Below are positions 17,055 through 26,202 of a DNA stretch of 64,000 nucleotides, in pieces. Source of the DNA: Methanocella_A sp963769045 (GTDB taxonomy: Archaea; Halobacteriota; Methanocellia; Methanocellales; Methanocellaceae). Within the stretch, counting starts at the first letter, position 1; the number at the start of each line of letters is the position of its first letter. A program made the translations under genes and the position numbers. Under the pieces are notes generated by a model. That model was not told the DNA's origin. It searched no databases and saw nothing but the letters and a program-made list of their open reading frames with translations. Where the stretch lies: contig CAVYKK010000024.1 of assembly GCA_963769045.1 (NCBI GenBank), forward strand, positions 1-64,000. The letters are read 5' to 3'.

Positions 17055-18098
17055 ATGACATCTGTGATATCTCCATCTAACATTAAGAATGCCATCAACG
17101 CCGTAGGCGGGAAGCTCGAGAAGAGCTCGTATAGCTGGAAGTCCCGGGTGAAACACCGCTACCTGATCGGTGGCACGCGAGAGTCCCCGACGGTGATCGT
17201 CGCCATTCCGGCCTTTAACGAGGAGGTCGCCATCGGCAGCGTCGTCCTGCGCTCGAAAAAGTACGCCGACGAGGTCATCGTCGTCGACGACGGCTCCGCC
17301 GATAACACGGCGGAAGTAGCGGCACTGGCCGGGGCAAAGGTGGTCCGGCACGAGAAGAACGGCGGCTACGGTGCGGCCATCAGTACCTGTTTCAAGACGG
17401 CCCGGCAGATCAGCGCCGACATCATGGTTATAATCGATGCCGACGGGCAGCATTCGCCCGACGACATACCGAAACTGGTGGACGAGATGCTGGCCTCGAA
17501 GTCAGACATCGTCATCGGGTCCCGGTTCGTCAACGGCAACGAGACCAACCAGAAGATACCTGCCTACCGGAAGTTCGGGATGAAGGTCCTGGACTCGGCC
17601 ACAGTGGCCGGATCGGGGCTGAAGGTCTCCGACTCCCAGAGCGGCTTCCGGGCCTATTCGAGAAACGCCGTCAGCAAGATTCAGATCGACGATGGCGGCA
17701 TGGGCGCCGGGTCGGAGATACTGATCAGGGCGGCGGAACACGACCTCAAGATCACTGAAGTGCCCATCAAGGTCAGGTATGACCTGAAAGGCACCTCCAG
17801 CAAGAGCCCGATCGCGCATGGCTTCAGCGTCCTGAACTCGATCGTCGGGTTCATATCCCAGAAGAAGCCCATGGTGTTCTTCGGGGCCCCGGGACTGGTC
17901 ATGCTGGGCATCGGCGTGCTGGCCTGCTTCGAGGCGCTGAGGATTTTCGATGCGACCGACGTAATGCCCATCGGGCACCTGCTGGTCGGGGCCATCGGCG
18001 TCATGCTGGGAATCCAGTGCATATTCACCGGGTTCGTGCTGATCTCGATCAAGAGCATCACCACGAAGATATCCCGCCAGCATGGTAACTCAAGCTGA
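17055..18098 (+). CDS. family 2 glycosyltransferase (dolichyl-phosphate sugar synthase type)
   Basis: This 347-residue protein has a GT-A domain with VAIPAFNEE, DDGSADNT, and the metal-binding DADGQHSPDD. Two hydrophobic helices lie at the C-terminus. The architecture matches archaeal AglJ/DPG-type enzymes that put a first sugar on dolichyl phosphate at the cytoplasmic membrane face. Its own specificity cannot be read. The frame opens at 17007; the ATG at 17055 starts MTSVISPSN and is preferred. It is the first gene of a plus-strand run of glycan genes, with gaps or overlaps of a few bases, that extends to 28.6 kb. Confidence 0.8.
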   Translation: MTSVISPSNIKNAINAVGGKLEKSSYSWKSRVKHRYLIGGTRESPTVIVAIPAFNEEVAIGSVVLRSKKYADEVIVVDDGSADNTAEVAALAGAKVVRHEKNGGYGAAISTCFKTARQISADIMVIIDADGQHSPDDIPKLVDEMLASKSDIVIGSRFVNGNETNQKIPAYRKFGMKVLDSATVAGSGLKVSDSQSGFRAYSRNAVSKIQIDDGGMGAGSEILIRAAEHDLKITEVPIKVRYDLKGTSSKSPIAHGFSVLNSIVGFISQKKPMVFFGAPGLVMLGIGVLACFEALRIFDATDVMPIGHLLVGAIGVMLGIQCIFTGFVLISIKSITTKISRQHGNSS

Positions 18099-18116
18099 GC
18101 GACGGGACAAGGTACC

Positions 18117-19343
18117 ATGGATAAGATCACCGTGCTCATAGTGTCTCAGCTATATGCGCCAGAGACCGGGGGCAACGCTTCGCGGATCGGCGACATGGCG
18201 AAGCAGCTTAAGATGCTGGGCCTGGACGTCCAGATCATCAGCCCCCATCCCACGATGCCATTCGGCACCTTCCCGCGGGACTGGAAACGGAAATCCGGCC
18301 GGACTGTGGACGGTATCGCGGTGACCGGCCTGTGGACATGGCAGCCTGCGTCAGGCGACCCGGGCTTCGTGAGTCGGATGGCATACTACCTGATCTTCTC
18401 GGTGCACGCGGCTGTCTGGGCGCTATTGAACGCGAAGAAGTACGACGTCATCATCACCAGCAGCCCGCCGATCTTCGTGACGCTGCCCGGCCTGCTCCCG
18501 AAGATTCTTTTCCGCAAGCCGTGGATTGTCGACGTGAGAGACCTGTGGATCGACGCGTCGATAAGCCTGGGTTTCATCAAAAAGGGAAGCCTGTACGAAA
18601 AGGTCAGCCGGCGGTTCGAGCAGCTGTTCTACGAAAGGTCCAGCCTTATTGCGGTCACTACGCTGGAGACGATCAAACGAATCCGGCGGTCTTACGTGTC
18701 GCTGGAGAAGGACAAGTTCGTGCTCATATCGAACGGCGTCGACACCGAAAAATTCTACCGGCCCCCGGGAAAGAAGAAAAACCAGATCATATACTCGGGC
18801 AACATCGGCCATGCCCAGGACCTGGAGAAGGTCATCCTGGCCATGAGAGAAGTGACGAAAAGGCATGATGTCAAGCTGGTCATCGTCGGTGACGGGGACC
18901 TGAAGGAACAGCTGATCAGGACGGCGAAGGAGAACGGCCTGGACGGCTGCGTGGTCTTCAGGAACCTGGTGCCGCGGGACGAGGTGCCGGGGCTGATTTC
19001 GGAGTCCTGCATAGGCGTTGCCCCGCTGAAGGACGTGGAGACCCTCGAGTACGCCATACCGACGAAGGTATTCGAGTACATGGCATGCGGGATACCGTTC
19101 GTCGGCTGCAGCAGAGGGGAGATCGCCAGCATCGCCGAACGGTCCGGGGCCGGCATCATCGCCCCGAACAGCGTCGAGGGCATTGCCGTCTCTATCTGCC
19201 ACTTGCTGGATGACCCGGCCCTGGAGAAGGAGATGGGTGACAACGGCAGGCGCTTTGTGAAAGAGCACTATGATCGGAAGAACATCGCCCGTGTCTTGAG
19301 AGACAGGATCGTCGCGCTGGCCGGCAGGCCGGCGACGGACTGA
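18117..19343 (+). CDS. family 4 glycosyltransferase (WcaI/WbuB-like)
   Basis: This 408-residue GT-B fold enzyme has an N-terminal acceptor domain (LYAPETGGNASRIGDMAKQL) and a C-terminal nucleotide-sugar domain starting near ILSGNIGHAQDL-like sequence (YSGNIGHAQDLEKV). The donor-binding stretch contains APLKDVETLEYAIPTKVFEY. It would add a sugar to a lipid-linked glycan in the cytoplasm. An AAGGT precedes the ATG at 18117. The next gene follows after 13 bases. Donor and acceptor are unknown. Confidence 0.85.
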   Translation: MDKITVLIVSQLYAPETGGNASRIGDMAKQLKMLGLDVQIISPHPTMPFGTFPRDWKRKSGRTVDGIAVTGLWTWQPASGDPGFVSRMAYYLIFSVHAAVWALLNAKKYDVIITSSPPIFVTLPGLLPKILFRKPWIVDVRDLWIDASISLGFIKKGSLYEKVSRRFEQLFYERSSLIAVTTLETIKRIRRSYVSLEKDKFVLISNGVDTEKFYRPPGKKKNQIIYSGNIGHAQDLEKVILAMREVTKRHDVKLVIVGDGDLKEQLIRTAKENGLDGCVVFRNLVPRDEVPGLISESCIGVAPLKDVETLEYAIPTKVFEYMACGIPFVGCSRGEIASIAERSGAGIIAPNSVEGIAVSICHLLDDPALEKEMGDNGRRFVKEHYDRKNIARVLRDRIVALAGRPATD

Positions 19344-19356
19344 CCGGAGGACGACG

Positions 19357-20541
19357 ATGGGAGAAAACGGGCTTTTCGACGCGCTACTCGACGCGACACT
19401 GAAATATGCGGTTACCAGCGGGGAGCACTGCTATGTCTACGACCCGTACTTCGACCTGAAGCGGTGCAGGGTCACGGCCGAGGTCTGTAAAGCCATGCTG
19501 CGCACGGGCCGCCAGCCGGAAACGACCGACAGGATGATCCGCTGGCTGGCGTCGCGGCAGAACTCCGACGGCTCCTGGAACGAGCTGCACCCTAAGTACT
19601 CCCGCCCGTCGGCGCTGGCCACGTCGTTCATCGGCGAAACGTTCCTGCTGAAGCGGGCCAGGGGCGGCCTTTGCGACGAGTATGAGGGCCGGCTGAAAAA
19701 GGCGGCAGGGTACGTGCTGATGGCCGAGACTTCGCCGGGCCGCTTCCGCAAGTCGGAACAGTACCTCTCGGATTACCTGAACGTCGACGCCTCGTGCGGT
19801 GCATTCCTCGCCCGGTACGGGAGCGACTGTGGAGACAGGAATTGCCTGGAAGCGGGACGGAGGGCTGCGATGAACTGCATTGGCCATCAGTGGAAGAATG
19901 GCGTCTATCCCTACACGACCGCCGAAGGCGGCCAGCCCGAGCCGTATCCGCTTCACGTCCCGTGCATCCACTACCAGGGCGTCACGATCTATTACCTGGC
20001 AAAAATCCAGGATGTCATCAGGGATGAGGCACTCGAGTCGTCGCTGGGCCGGGCCATCGGCTGGCTGGCGGATGCCCGGCGGCCCGATAACCGCCTCGAC
20101 TGGTCGAAAAGCGGGCTGATGTTCGCGTACTACCTGTCCGGCGCCTATGCGTTTGCGGCTGCAGCGTTCCGCTATGGCCGGAGAGAGGGAGACGTGATGG
20201 CGACCATGGGGCAGCTTTCCCGCAACATCGATGGCATTGCCTGGCGGTGGGAACATGCTCCCCCGGTCACATATCCGTTCGACGTGGGGACCACGATCAA
20301 GTCGTCCATGATCGGCAATTACCCGGCCAGCCACCGTCTTTTCCGGTTCGGCTACGGCTCGTACCGTCAGCTGGCACGGCGCAGGCGTTCCCGCAAGGTC
20401 AACGACGGCGCGTTTAAGGCGCTGGCGTCCACGCTGCGGCTGAACACCTCGACTGTCGATCCTTCCGCCAATTATCCCGACCTGTTCATGACCAGCGAGA
20501 TCCTCGACTGCCTCAGCACAATCACAGGAGGCAGGCCATGA
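19357..20541 (+). CDS. alpha/alpha-toroid protein of unknown activity in glycan operon
   Basis: This 394-residue protein is made of helical repeats with prenyltransferase/terpene-cyclase-like motifs, such as RWLASRQNSDGSWNE (about residues 62-76) and the later AIGWLADARRP and NRLDWSK. The fold is shared by squalene cyclases, some polysaccharide lyases and glycan-processing enzymes. The DxDD or catalytic motifs of true cyclases are not seen. A good GGAGG lies before its ATG, and its stop overlaps the next glycosyltransferase start (ATGA). Its embedding between glycosyltransferase genes suggests a role in glycan or isoprenoid-lipid carrier metabolism, but the substrate is not known. No signal peptide, so likely cytoplasmic. 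Confidence 0.6.
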   Translation: MGENGLFDALLDATLKYAVTSGEHCYVYDPYFDLKRCRVTAEVCKAMLRTGRQPETTDRMIRWLASRQNSDGSWNELHPKYSRPSALATSFIGETFLLKRARGGLCDEYEGRLKKAAGYVLMAETSPGRFRKSEQYLSDYLNVDASCGAFLARYGSDCGDRNCLEAGRRAAMNCIGHQWKNGVYPYTTAEGGQPEPYPLHVPCIHYQGVTIYYLAKIQDVIRDEALESSLGRAIGWLADARRPDNRLDWSKSGLMFAYYLSGAYAFAAAAFRYGRREGDVMATMGQLSRNIDGIAWRWEHAPPVTYPFDVGTTIKSSMIGNYPASHRLFRFGYGSYRQLARRRRSRKVNDGAFKALASTLRLNTSTVDPSANYPDLFMTSEILDCLSTITGGRP

Positions 20542-21743
20542 TCAAAGTCCTTTTCGCCAATACGAACTATCCCGACCGGTTCAACCAGTGGGCGCCATGG
20601 AACCGGCTGGCTAACATGGCACTGGCCAGGTCCGGGCTCGTCGAGCCGGAGATCGTTGCGCCGCGGCCATACACGCTGCCATTCCGGTTCTTCCCGCAGC
20701 ACCAGCTCTGGAAACTCCCCCGTAAGGAGAGTAGCGACGAAGGGCCGGTCCATTACCCCCGGTTCCCGTACCTCGTGCCGAAGAAGTACTTTTATGCCGC
20801 GTCGTTCGACCTCTATCGGCATTTCGTCGGGAGATACGTGCGGGACTACATCGGGAAGAAAGACATCGTGCACGCCCATCACGTCTTCCTGGACGGCTAC
20901 GGCATGATCGACCTCTGCAAACGGTGGAACGCCCCGCTCATCGTCGACGTCCACGGCGACAGCGTCTTCACCCGGCTGGTCCACGACCCGCTGATCGGCA
21001 AAAAAATGGTAAAGACGCTGAATAGCTCGACCAGAGTCATCTGCATCAGCCAGAACATTTACCGCCTGGCCCGGGACTTCGGGCTCCCCGAGGAAAAGCT
21101 GGCATACGTGCCCCTGGGCATCGATGCCAGCGAATACGAGGCGGAGGACAAGGCCGCAGCCCGGGAGACATGGGGCCTGGATGACAAAATCGTCCTGCTG
21201 TACGTGGGCCAGCTTATAGAGAGGAAGGGCATCGGCTACCTGCTCAGAGCCATGGCAAGCCTGGACAAAGAGCAGCGTCGCAGGCTTACGCTGGCCATCG
21301 TCGGCGACGGCCCCGGGCGGGAGACCCTGGAACGGCTGGCGCGAGAGCTGGGCATCGAGAAACACGTACTATTTACAGGGAGGGTGCCCCACCGGGAACT
21401 GCTGAAATGGTATGCGGCGGCCGATGTGTTCGTGCTTCCCTCACTTTCCGAGGGCAGGCCGACCGTGATCAACGAAGCCATGGCTGCCGGTTGTGCCGTG
21501 ATAGCCTCGCAGATCAGTGGCATCCCGGAGCAGGTCACCGACGGCTACAACGGCTTCCTGGTCCCGCCCCGTGACCCCGGGGCGCTGGCCGGGAAGATCG
21601 CATACCTCGCGGAGAACGAGGCGGAAATCGCCCGCATGGGCGGGAACAGCCGCCGGAAGCTCCGGGACGAGGACCTGACCTGGGAAGGGTATGCGGCCCG
21701 GGTGACCGGGATTTATCGCCAGGTCACGGGCGGGGGAATATAG
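20538..21743 (+). CDS. family 4 glycosyltransferase
   Basis: This 401-residue GT-B enzyme shows a long N-terminal acceptor domain (HAHHVFLDGYGM). Its C-terminal donor domain has VGQLIERKGIGYLLRA, VGDGPGRETLERL, and PSLSEGRPTVINEAMAAG, the EX7E-type donor motif of GT4. The ATG overlaps the previous stop and is preceded by GGAGG. It belongs to the same operon and probably extends the glycan. The sugar is unknown. Confidence 0.88.
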   Translation: MIKVLFANTNYPDRFNQWAPWNRLANMALARSGLVEPEIVAPRPYTLPFRFFPQHQLWKLPRKESSDEGPVHYPRFPYLVPKKYFYAASFDLYRHFVGRYVRDYIGKKDIVHAHHVFLDGYGMIDLCKRWNAPLIVDVHGDSVFTRLVHDPLIGKKMVKTLNSSTRVICISQNIYRLARDFGLPEEKLAYVPLGIDASEYEAEDKAAARETWGLDDKIVLLYVGQLIERKGIGYLLRAMASLDKEQRRRLTLAIVGDGPGRETLERLARELGIEKHVLFTGRVPHRELLKWYAAADVFVLPSLSEGRPTVINEAMAAGCAVIASQISGIPEQVTDGYNGFLVPPRDPGALAGKIAYLAENEAEIARMGGNSRRKLRDEDLTWEGYAARVTGIYRQVTGGGI

Positions 21744-21759
21744 CCAGGAGATGACGCAC

Positions 21760-22848
21760 ATGAAAGTACTGTTTACCTTCACTACGAAACCGGGCTTCTA
21801 CGATGCCTATGTCCACCGGGTCATGTCGCTGAAGAGCGGCCTGGAAAGCCACAACGTCCAGACGGCGACGCTATATCTGGGCGACCTGCCCCTCCGGAAG
21901 CCGTTCGTCATATCGCCGGTCAACATCCCGATGATAAGGAAATACCTGGAGGGGTTCGATTTCATCCACGCGGGCAACACCGGGTCGGCATACCTCATGA
22001 GCCTCGCACGGCTGACCAGAAAGACTGACACCCGCATCATCTACGACGTGCACGGCGACATAGCCCAGGAGTCGCGGCTCAGGTCCCGGGGGTGGCTCGA
22101 CCTGAAGAACCACGTCAACTACCTGCAGAGCAACGTGATGGAGGCGCTGGCGTCACGGTACTCGGACTACTTCGCCGTGTGCTCGCAGTCATTCCGGGAC
22201 TACTACGTTGCCCGGGGAATCGGGGATGAGAGGATAGAAGTGCTCCTCAATGGCGTCGATATCGACGCGTTCAAGCCCCGGGGCGTGCCTAAGGAGGGCC
22301 CCTTCACGATCACCTACGCCGGCGGGTCCCAGAAATGGCAGGGCATCGAGCTGCTGCTGGGGGCTGCGCGACTGCTGGAAGGCAAGGATGTCCGTTTCCA
22401 GGTGATCGGGCTGAACGATGATATACGAAAGGCCCTGGAGGGCAAATACAGCAACATAGATTTCATAGGCTTCATGAAGCGACCGGACCTGATCAGGCAC
22501 CTTTGCGGCTCAGACGGCCTGATCATCCCGCGGATGAGCCACCCGGCGCTGGAGGTCGCGTTCCCCACGAAGTATGCGGAGTACATCGCCTGCGGTGTGC
22601 CGGTAATCGTGACCGACGTGGGCGATGCCGCCAGGCTGACGCGCCAGTACGAGTGCGGCCTGGTCTGCGGCACCAGCGCAGCCTCGATCGCGGAAGCCAT
22701 CCTGAATCTGAAGAGCTGCAGTCCCGGAGAGAGGAAGGAGATGGGAGATAACGGGAGAAGGCTGGCTGTAGACCTGCTGGACTATAAGAAAATCGGTCAG
22801 ACATACTACGATTTCCTGAGGAAGGCCAGCTGCCGGCCCTGTATGTAA
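21760..22848 (+). CDS. GT-B glycosyltransferase
   Basis: This 362-residue protein has an N-terminal domain with HAGNTGSAYLMSLARL and DVHGDIAQESR, and a donor domain with YAGGSQKWQGIELLLGAA, IPRMSHPALEVAFPTKYAEY and CGVPVIVTDVGDAARL. It is a GT4/GT1-like enzyme. An ATG at 21751 is also in frame, but the GGAG at 21747-21750 would touch it, so the ATG at 21760 is chosen. It follows the previous gene after a short gap. Confidence 0.82.
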   Translation: MKVLFTFTTKPGFYDAYVHRVMSLKSGLESHNVQTATLYLGDLPLRKPFVISPVNIPMIRKYLEGFDFIHAGNTGSAYLMSLARLTRKTDTRIIYDVHGDIAQESRLRSRGWLDLKNHVNYLQSNVMEALASRYSDYFAVCSQSFRDYYVARGIGDERIEVLLNGVDIDAFKPRGVPKEGPFTITYAGGSQKWQGIELLLGAARLLEGKDVRFQVIGLNDDIRKALEGKYSNIDFIGFMKRPDLIRHLCGSDGLIIPRMSHPALEVAFPTKYAEYIACGVPVIVTDVGDAARLTRQYECGLVCGTSAASIAEAILNLKSCSPGERKEMGDNGRRLAVDLLDYKKIGQTYYDFLRKASCRPCM

Positions 22849-22863
22849 AAACGCGGTGCGCTA

Positions 22864-25113
22864 ATGTTAGTAAAGAACATATTCAGGATAAACGACTGGA
22901 AGATTGCCGAGTTCCTGCCGGTCATATTCTCGCTGCAGTTAGGCCTGCTCGGGCTATGCCTGCTGGATGCGCTCGGCTACCAGGTACCGTTGATCAGGCC
23001 GATCGTCGGCTTCGTTTACCTGACCTTCGTGCCCGGCGCGCTGCTGCTTAGAATCTTAAAGGTCCATAAAAAATCAAGTGTGGAGACCGTCCTGTATGCG
23101 GCGGGACTCAGCCTTATCTTTGACATGTCCGCGGGGTTCTTCATCAACATGGTATACCCCTTCGTCGGCATCGACAGCCCGATCACCGGGTACAATATCA
23201 TTACGGCGATGCTCCTGGGCACGGTATTATTATCCATATTGTGCATTCTGCGAGACCGGGAGTATTATGATCCGGACATCATGCTGGAAATCGACCGGAA
23301 ATCGATGGTGCCGGCATTGCTTTTACTGCTGCTCCCGCTCGTTAGCATAGCGGGCTCGTATGCGGTAAACGCGTACGATAATAACCTGCTGATTTACGTC
23401 GTAATACTGGCCATTGCCGCCATTGTGCTCCTGTGCGGGTTCGATAAGCTCATACCGCAACGTTTGTATCCCCTGGTCATTTTTGTCGTGGCGCTGTCGC
23501 TGGAGTTCCACAACGCGTTCATTTCGAACTACCTCTGGAGCTGGGACGTACACGTGGAATACTACACGGCCAGCCAGGTCATCGGGGCGGGGTACTGGGA
23601 CTCGTCGATCCCCCTGACCGTCAACGCGATGCTGAGCATCGTCTTCCTGGCGCCGTTCTATCATCTCGTCGGCGGCATCGAGCTGACCTGGGTGTTCAAG
23701 ATCGTATACCAGCTGATATTCTGTCTGGTGCCACTGGGGCTCTATGTCCTGTATAAAAAGCAGACCAACGGCAAAATCGCGTGCATGGCCTGTATGTTCT
23801 TCATGTTCCTGGTGACCTTCTTCACCGAGATGCAGGGCCTGGCCAGGCAGGAGACAGCCGAACTGTTCCTTGTCCTGATCATGTTGCTGCTGATCGACGC
23901 CGACCTCGACAGGCGTATCATGTCGTTCCTCGTCATCCTGTTCGGGATCGGGCTGATCGTATCCCACTACGGGCTATCGTACATTTACCTGATCGTGTTC
24001 GCGATGTCGATGATCTTATTGGTCCTGCTTAGATCGTCAAAGAAGCTGCTCAACAAAGTGCGTAAGGGCAATCTGCACGAAGAATTCATGAGACTCCCTG
24101 CCAACAACGCGTTTACCTTCGCCTTTCTGGGGATATTCGCCTGCTTCCTGTTCTTCTGGTACATCTACACCGGCGGGTCGGCAACGCTGAACTCGATCTC
24201 TTACCTGCTCTACAAGATGGGGACCAACATCTTCACCGAGTTCCTGAATCCGGAGCACGTCCAGGGATTAAACTACCTCCTGCAGGGATACTCATCCCCG
24301 CTGTACGAGATCAAGAAGTATATGCAGTTGATATTCCAGGCTCTAATCGTCATCGGTTTCGCGTTTGTCGTCTTTGAAAGCTTCATCGCCCTGCGGAGGA
24401 AGTACAGGTTCAGCCTGGAGTACGTGGTCCTGTTATTTGTTAATCTGCTGATCTGTGTATTTTCCATCACGCTGCCGTACTTCTCCAGCTCGTTGAACAC
24501 GTCGCGTGTTTTTCAGATCACGCTCATCATACTGTCGCCGATGTGCATCATCGGGGGGCTGGAACTGATAAAGGCGGTTACTTCACCGCTGAAGCTGCTA
24601 AAGGCCGGGATCAGCCTTGAGCAACCGGTTAAAATCATGGCCGTCATCCTTGTCATCTACCTGTTCTTTAACACAGGACTGGTATTCAATGTCCTCAACG
24701 ATCGCCCGATATCCGTGGCGTTGGGCGCAGGCCAGGTCAACAGCTACAGCCTGTACGACCGGGCGGTCCTGTACGATCCGCTCAACACGTTCGAACAGGA
24801 TTACGACGCGGCTACGTGGCTCGACAGGTACCGGCTCGAGGACACCGTTGTTTATTCGGACTATATTTCCCTTCATCCCCTCATGAGCTACGGCAATGTG
24901 CCGATGGCTGAAACCGCCCGCCTGCAGCTCAATTCTACCGGCCCGCAAAAGGGATCGTACGTTTACCTCGGCTACGCGAACCTCAACGGGGACGTGTTTA
25001 AGGAGAAATCGGGCGCCCGGGCGTTCTATGAGACGGGCAAGGTACTGCCCGGCCTGGAGAGATACAACGAAATCTATGCGAGCAATGGCAGCGCCATCTA
25101 CGACGTGCCCTGA
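22864..25113 (+). CDS. large multi-span membrane protein (DUF2206-like, GT-C fold candidate)
   Basis: This 749-residue protein has about 14 hydrophobic helices over residues 15-600 and a C-terminal non-membrane region of about 130 residues that should face the cell exterior. The segment WSWDVHVEYYTASQV (about residues 226-240), in an outside loop after several helices, is characteristic of methanogen DUF2206 proteins, and an aspartate in the first outer loops is the hallmark of GT-C glycosyltransferases. A GGTG precedes the ATG. It ends the GC-rich part of the island; the next genes are more AT-rich. A polymerase, ligase or transfer role in surface glycan assembly is inferred from this context, not shown. 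Confidence 0.65.
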   Translation: MLVKNIFRINDWKIAEFLPVIFSLQLGLLGLCLLDALGYQVPLIRPIVGFVYLTFVPGALLLRILKVHKKSSVETVLYAAGLSLIFDMSAGFFINMVYPFVGIDSPITGYNIITAMLLGTVLLSILCILRDREYYDPDIMLEIDRKSMVPALLLLLLPLVSIAGSYAVNAYDNNLLIYVVILAIAAIVLLCGFDKLIPQRLYPLVIFVVALSLEFHNAFISNYLWSWDVHVEYYTASQVIGAGYWDSSIPLTVNAMLSIVFLAPFYHLVGGIELTWVFKIVYQLIFCLVPLGLYVLYKKQTNGKIACMACMFFMFLVTFFTEMQGLARQETAELFLVLIMLLLIDADLDRRIMSFLVILFGIGLIVSHYGLSYIYLIVFAMSMILLVLLRSSKKLLNKVRKGNLHEEFMRLPANNAFTFAFLGIFACFLFFWYIYTGGSATLNSISYLLYKMGTNIFTEFLNPEHVQGLNYLLQGYSSPLYEIKKYMQLIFQALIVIGFAFVVFESFIALRRKYRFSLEYVVLLFVNLLICVFSITLPYFSSSLNTSRVFQITLIILSPMCIIGGLELIKAVTSPLKLLKAGISLEQPVKIMAVILVIYLFFNTGLVFNVLNDRPISVALGAGQVNSYSLYDRAVLYDPLNTFEQDYDAATWLDRYRLEDTVVYSDYISLHPLMSYGNVPMAETARLQLNSTGPQKGSYVYLGYANLNGDVFKEKSGARAFYETGKVLPGLERYNEIYASNGSAIYDVP

Positions 25114-25206
25114 TGTGAACGAGGCCAGATTATGAACGACAATGACAGCCAGTGTGCAGGCAGCGCCGATCGATCGGCCGACAATTCCGGCTCCGGAGGA
25201 AATAGC

Positions 25207-26169
25207 ATGCCAGAGGTCTCCGTAATTATCCCGCTTTACAATAAAGGCCTGTATATCAATCGAGCGCTTACATCAATTCTGGATCAGACTATCCGGGATT
25301 TTGAAGTTATCGTCGTGGACGATGGTTCTACCGATAATGGTGCGGAGACTGTCAGGAAAATAAATGATCCGAGGATACGCCTGGTCCGACAGAAGAACCA
25401 GGGGGTTTCGGCTGCGAGAAACAGGGGAGTAAGCGAATCGTCCGCCGATTTCGTAGCTTTTTTAGATGCGGACGACGAGTGGATGCCTTCGCACCTCGAG
25501 ACGATGATCCGGCTAAGGGCAAAATATCCGGAAGCAGGTATGTACGCTACGGAATATAAGATTTGTATGCCTGATGGAAAGTTGCGATGGCCGGATTTCA
25601 AAGATATCCCTGCGGCACCCTGGGAAGGGCGACTCTCGAATTATTTCAGGATATCGGCTTTAGGAGAAAATCCGGTTACATCGTCATCGGTAGGTATCCC
25701 TAAAAGGATCTTCCTGGAAGCGGGCCGGTTTTCCACAGGCTACTGGTATGGGGAAGATGACGATCTATGGGGTAGAATCGCCCTAAAATATCCGGTCGCT
25801 TTCAGCCGGCAGCCGGGAGCTATTAATCACAGGGAAGCAGTCAACCGGGCTTGTAGCAAGACTCCTCCGTTATATACTGAAGAGCCGTTTGTTAAAACGG
25901 CCAGGAGTGCTATTAGCAGACAAGAAATTGCACCGGAATTGATCGGGTCCCTTAGCGAATATATTTATAAAAAAGAAATACATCGGGCATTGAACAGTAT
26001 ACTCGCCGGTGATCGTAAAAACGCCAAGCTGATCTTAAAACGGTGTAAAACGAAATGGCTCTATAGACGTAAAGTGAAATTATATATTCTGGCAACGCTC
26101 CCGCACCATGCATATTTACTTTTACTGAATTCAAAAGAGAACATTGACAAACGCTTGTCACGTATGTAA
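25207..26169 (+). CDS. family 2 glycosyltransferase
   Basis: This 320-residue GT-A enzyme starts directly with the domain (PEVSVIIPLYNKGLYINRAL), followed by VVDDGSTDNG, GVSAARNRG and the metal-binding FLDADDEW. The C-terminal 100 residues are variable. An ATG at 25132 gives 25 more residues of low-complexity sequence. The ATG at 25207 has GGAGGA six bases upstream (25195-25200) and is preferred. From here to 28.6 kb codon use turns AT-rich, which suggests that this gene, the flippase and the pyruvyl transferase arrived together. Confidence 0.85.
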   Translation: MPEVSVIIPLYNKGLYINRALTSILDQTIRDFEVIVVDDGSTDNGAETVRKINDPRIRLVRQKNQGVSAARNRGVSESSADFVAFLDADDEWMPSHLETMIRLRAKYPEAGMYATEYKICMPDGKLRWPDFKDIPAAPWEGRLSNYFRISALGENPVTSSSVGIPKRIFLEAGRFSTGYWYGEDDDLWGRIALKYPVAFSRQPGAINHREAVNRACSKTPPLYTEEPFVKTARSAISRQEIAPELIGSLSEYIYKKEIHRALNSILAGDRKNAKLILKRCKTKWLYRRKVKLYILATLPHHAYLLLLNSKENIDKRLSRM

Positions 26170-26202
26170 ATGCTACCAAAACATTAGCTTTGAGGCGAAG
26201 TA

